Shown: positions 63,653-64,000 of the stretch, piece by piece
Numbering within the stretch: position 1 is the stretch's first letter
How the letters are laid out: each line of letters begins with the position of its first letter
Assembly (NCBI RefSeq): GCF_007829835.1
Contig: NZ_VIWP01000003.1
Location: 372,001-436,000 of the forward strand
DNA: 64,000 nucleotides
Direction: 5' to 3'
DNA from: Neorhizobium alkalisoli
GTDB lineage: Bacteria > Pseudomonadota > Alphaproteobacteria > Rhizobiales > Rhizobiaceae
Position numbers and translations under genes: made by a program
Notes under the pieces: generated by a model
What the model was told of the DNA's origin: nothing
Databases searched by the model: none
Seen by the model: only the letters and a program-made list of their open reading frames with translations

Positions 63653-64000
63653 TAATCGGTTTCCCCCGAAACTGTTGCAGTCCTGACCGAAGCCGCTTAA
63701 CAAACCCCGTCAAATCCGGCTTTTTCGCCCCGGCATGCATTTCTCTTCGCTAACATGCTTAATGCAAAGAGAACCGGTTCCCATCTGGAGTTATGGCCGG
63801 CCATGCAGCGAACCTGCCGTTGTGCGCCGCACACCATAAGCGCATATGCCGGCCCCTGAATGCCGGCGTCGTCACGCCTGCATCACAGCTTGCATCACGG
63901 GGCGCCATATATTATAGGGACCGCGTCCGCGCAGACACCCTTGGAGGCAACGCGGATGGAGAGCGTCGGACGATGCCCTCCAGTTTGACACGGCGATTGC
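63653..64000 (+). other. Upstream region at the window end, with promoter and short ORF
   Basis: On the plus strand TTGCAT (63890-63895) and TATAGG (63913-63918) are 17 bases apart. GCATCAC occurs twice just before or in the -35. Downstream, GGAGG precedes ATG at 63956, which opens only a ten-codon frame ending at 63986-63988. A second ATG at 63973 stays open to the window edge. The gene served by this promoter lies mostly outside the window. Confidence 0.4.

Overview
The window reads as a stretch of core chromosome from a Rhizobiaceae alphaproteobacterium (Rhizobium/Agrobacterium/Sinorhizobium relatives). This rests on high-GC coding throughout, rhizobial-type RpoD, DnaG and CarB, a greA-lpsB / lrp-lpsCDE lipopolysaccharide-core locus followed by trxB-lsrB, twin AbcR-type (alpha-r15) small RNAs beside lsrB, an alphaproteobacterial LexA box, and an intergenic repeat I recognise from rhizobial genomes. 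I see no phage, insertion sequence, tRNA, rRNA or CRISPR array. The species cannot be fixed from the sequence alone.

Layout. 0.2-7 kb (minus strand): a DUF427 protein, a TolA/TonB-like DUF930 protein, rpoD and dnaG. 7-21 kb: yqeY, then carA and carB, the two subunits of carbamoyl-phosphate synthase. They are separated by about 7.4 kb holding three efflux transporters (MATE, TetA-like, Fsr-like), a zinc metallopeptidase, small membrane proteins and a membrane-anchored LytTR regulator. 20.5-26.2 kb: an SRPBCC protein, a DUF2235 hydrolase, a two-gene DNA-repair unit (radical SAM protein plus DUF4130-UdgX uracil-DNA glycosylase) headed by a LexA box, and a secreted esterase-like phytase-family protein.

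26.5-35.6 kb: greA, lpsB, then a minus-strand run (acyltransferase, lrp, FkbM methyltransferase, lpsC, lpsD, lpsE), then trxB-lsrB and two tandem AbcR-type sRNAs. In relatives LsrB controls lrp-lpsCDE and, as VtlR, an AbcR RNA, so this segment probably links redox state, envelope structure and nutrient-uptake control. 35.7-44.2 kb: ArsR plus an old-yellow-enzyme reductase, a LysR/NAD-epimerase divergent pair, a ChaA-type antiporter, a PQQ-type sugar dehydrogenase, a VapBC-type toxin-antitoxin pair and an aspartate aminotransferase.

44.4-53.7 kb: a degenerate EAL protein, a cold-shock gene with a long structured upstream region, a metallo-beta-lactamase-fold hydrolase, petP-petR-histidine kinase, a MarR/Bcr efflux pair, csaA, proC and ybjN. 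54-64 kb: ubiK, lgt-midA, pgeF with a creatinase-like M24 protein, a lipoprotein, prs, a small zinc-ribbon protein, and an MHYT-PAS-GGDEF-EAL cyclic-di-GMP protein.

The most noteworthy points are the LexA box over the radical-SAM/UdgX operon, the twin AbcR genes next to their likely regulator, a GGACGCAAAGCC structured element between the EAL gene and cspA, and a terminator upstream of dnaG with no gene to terminate.
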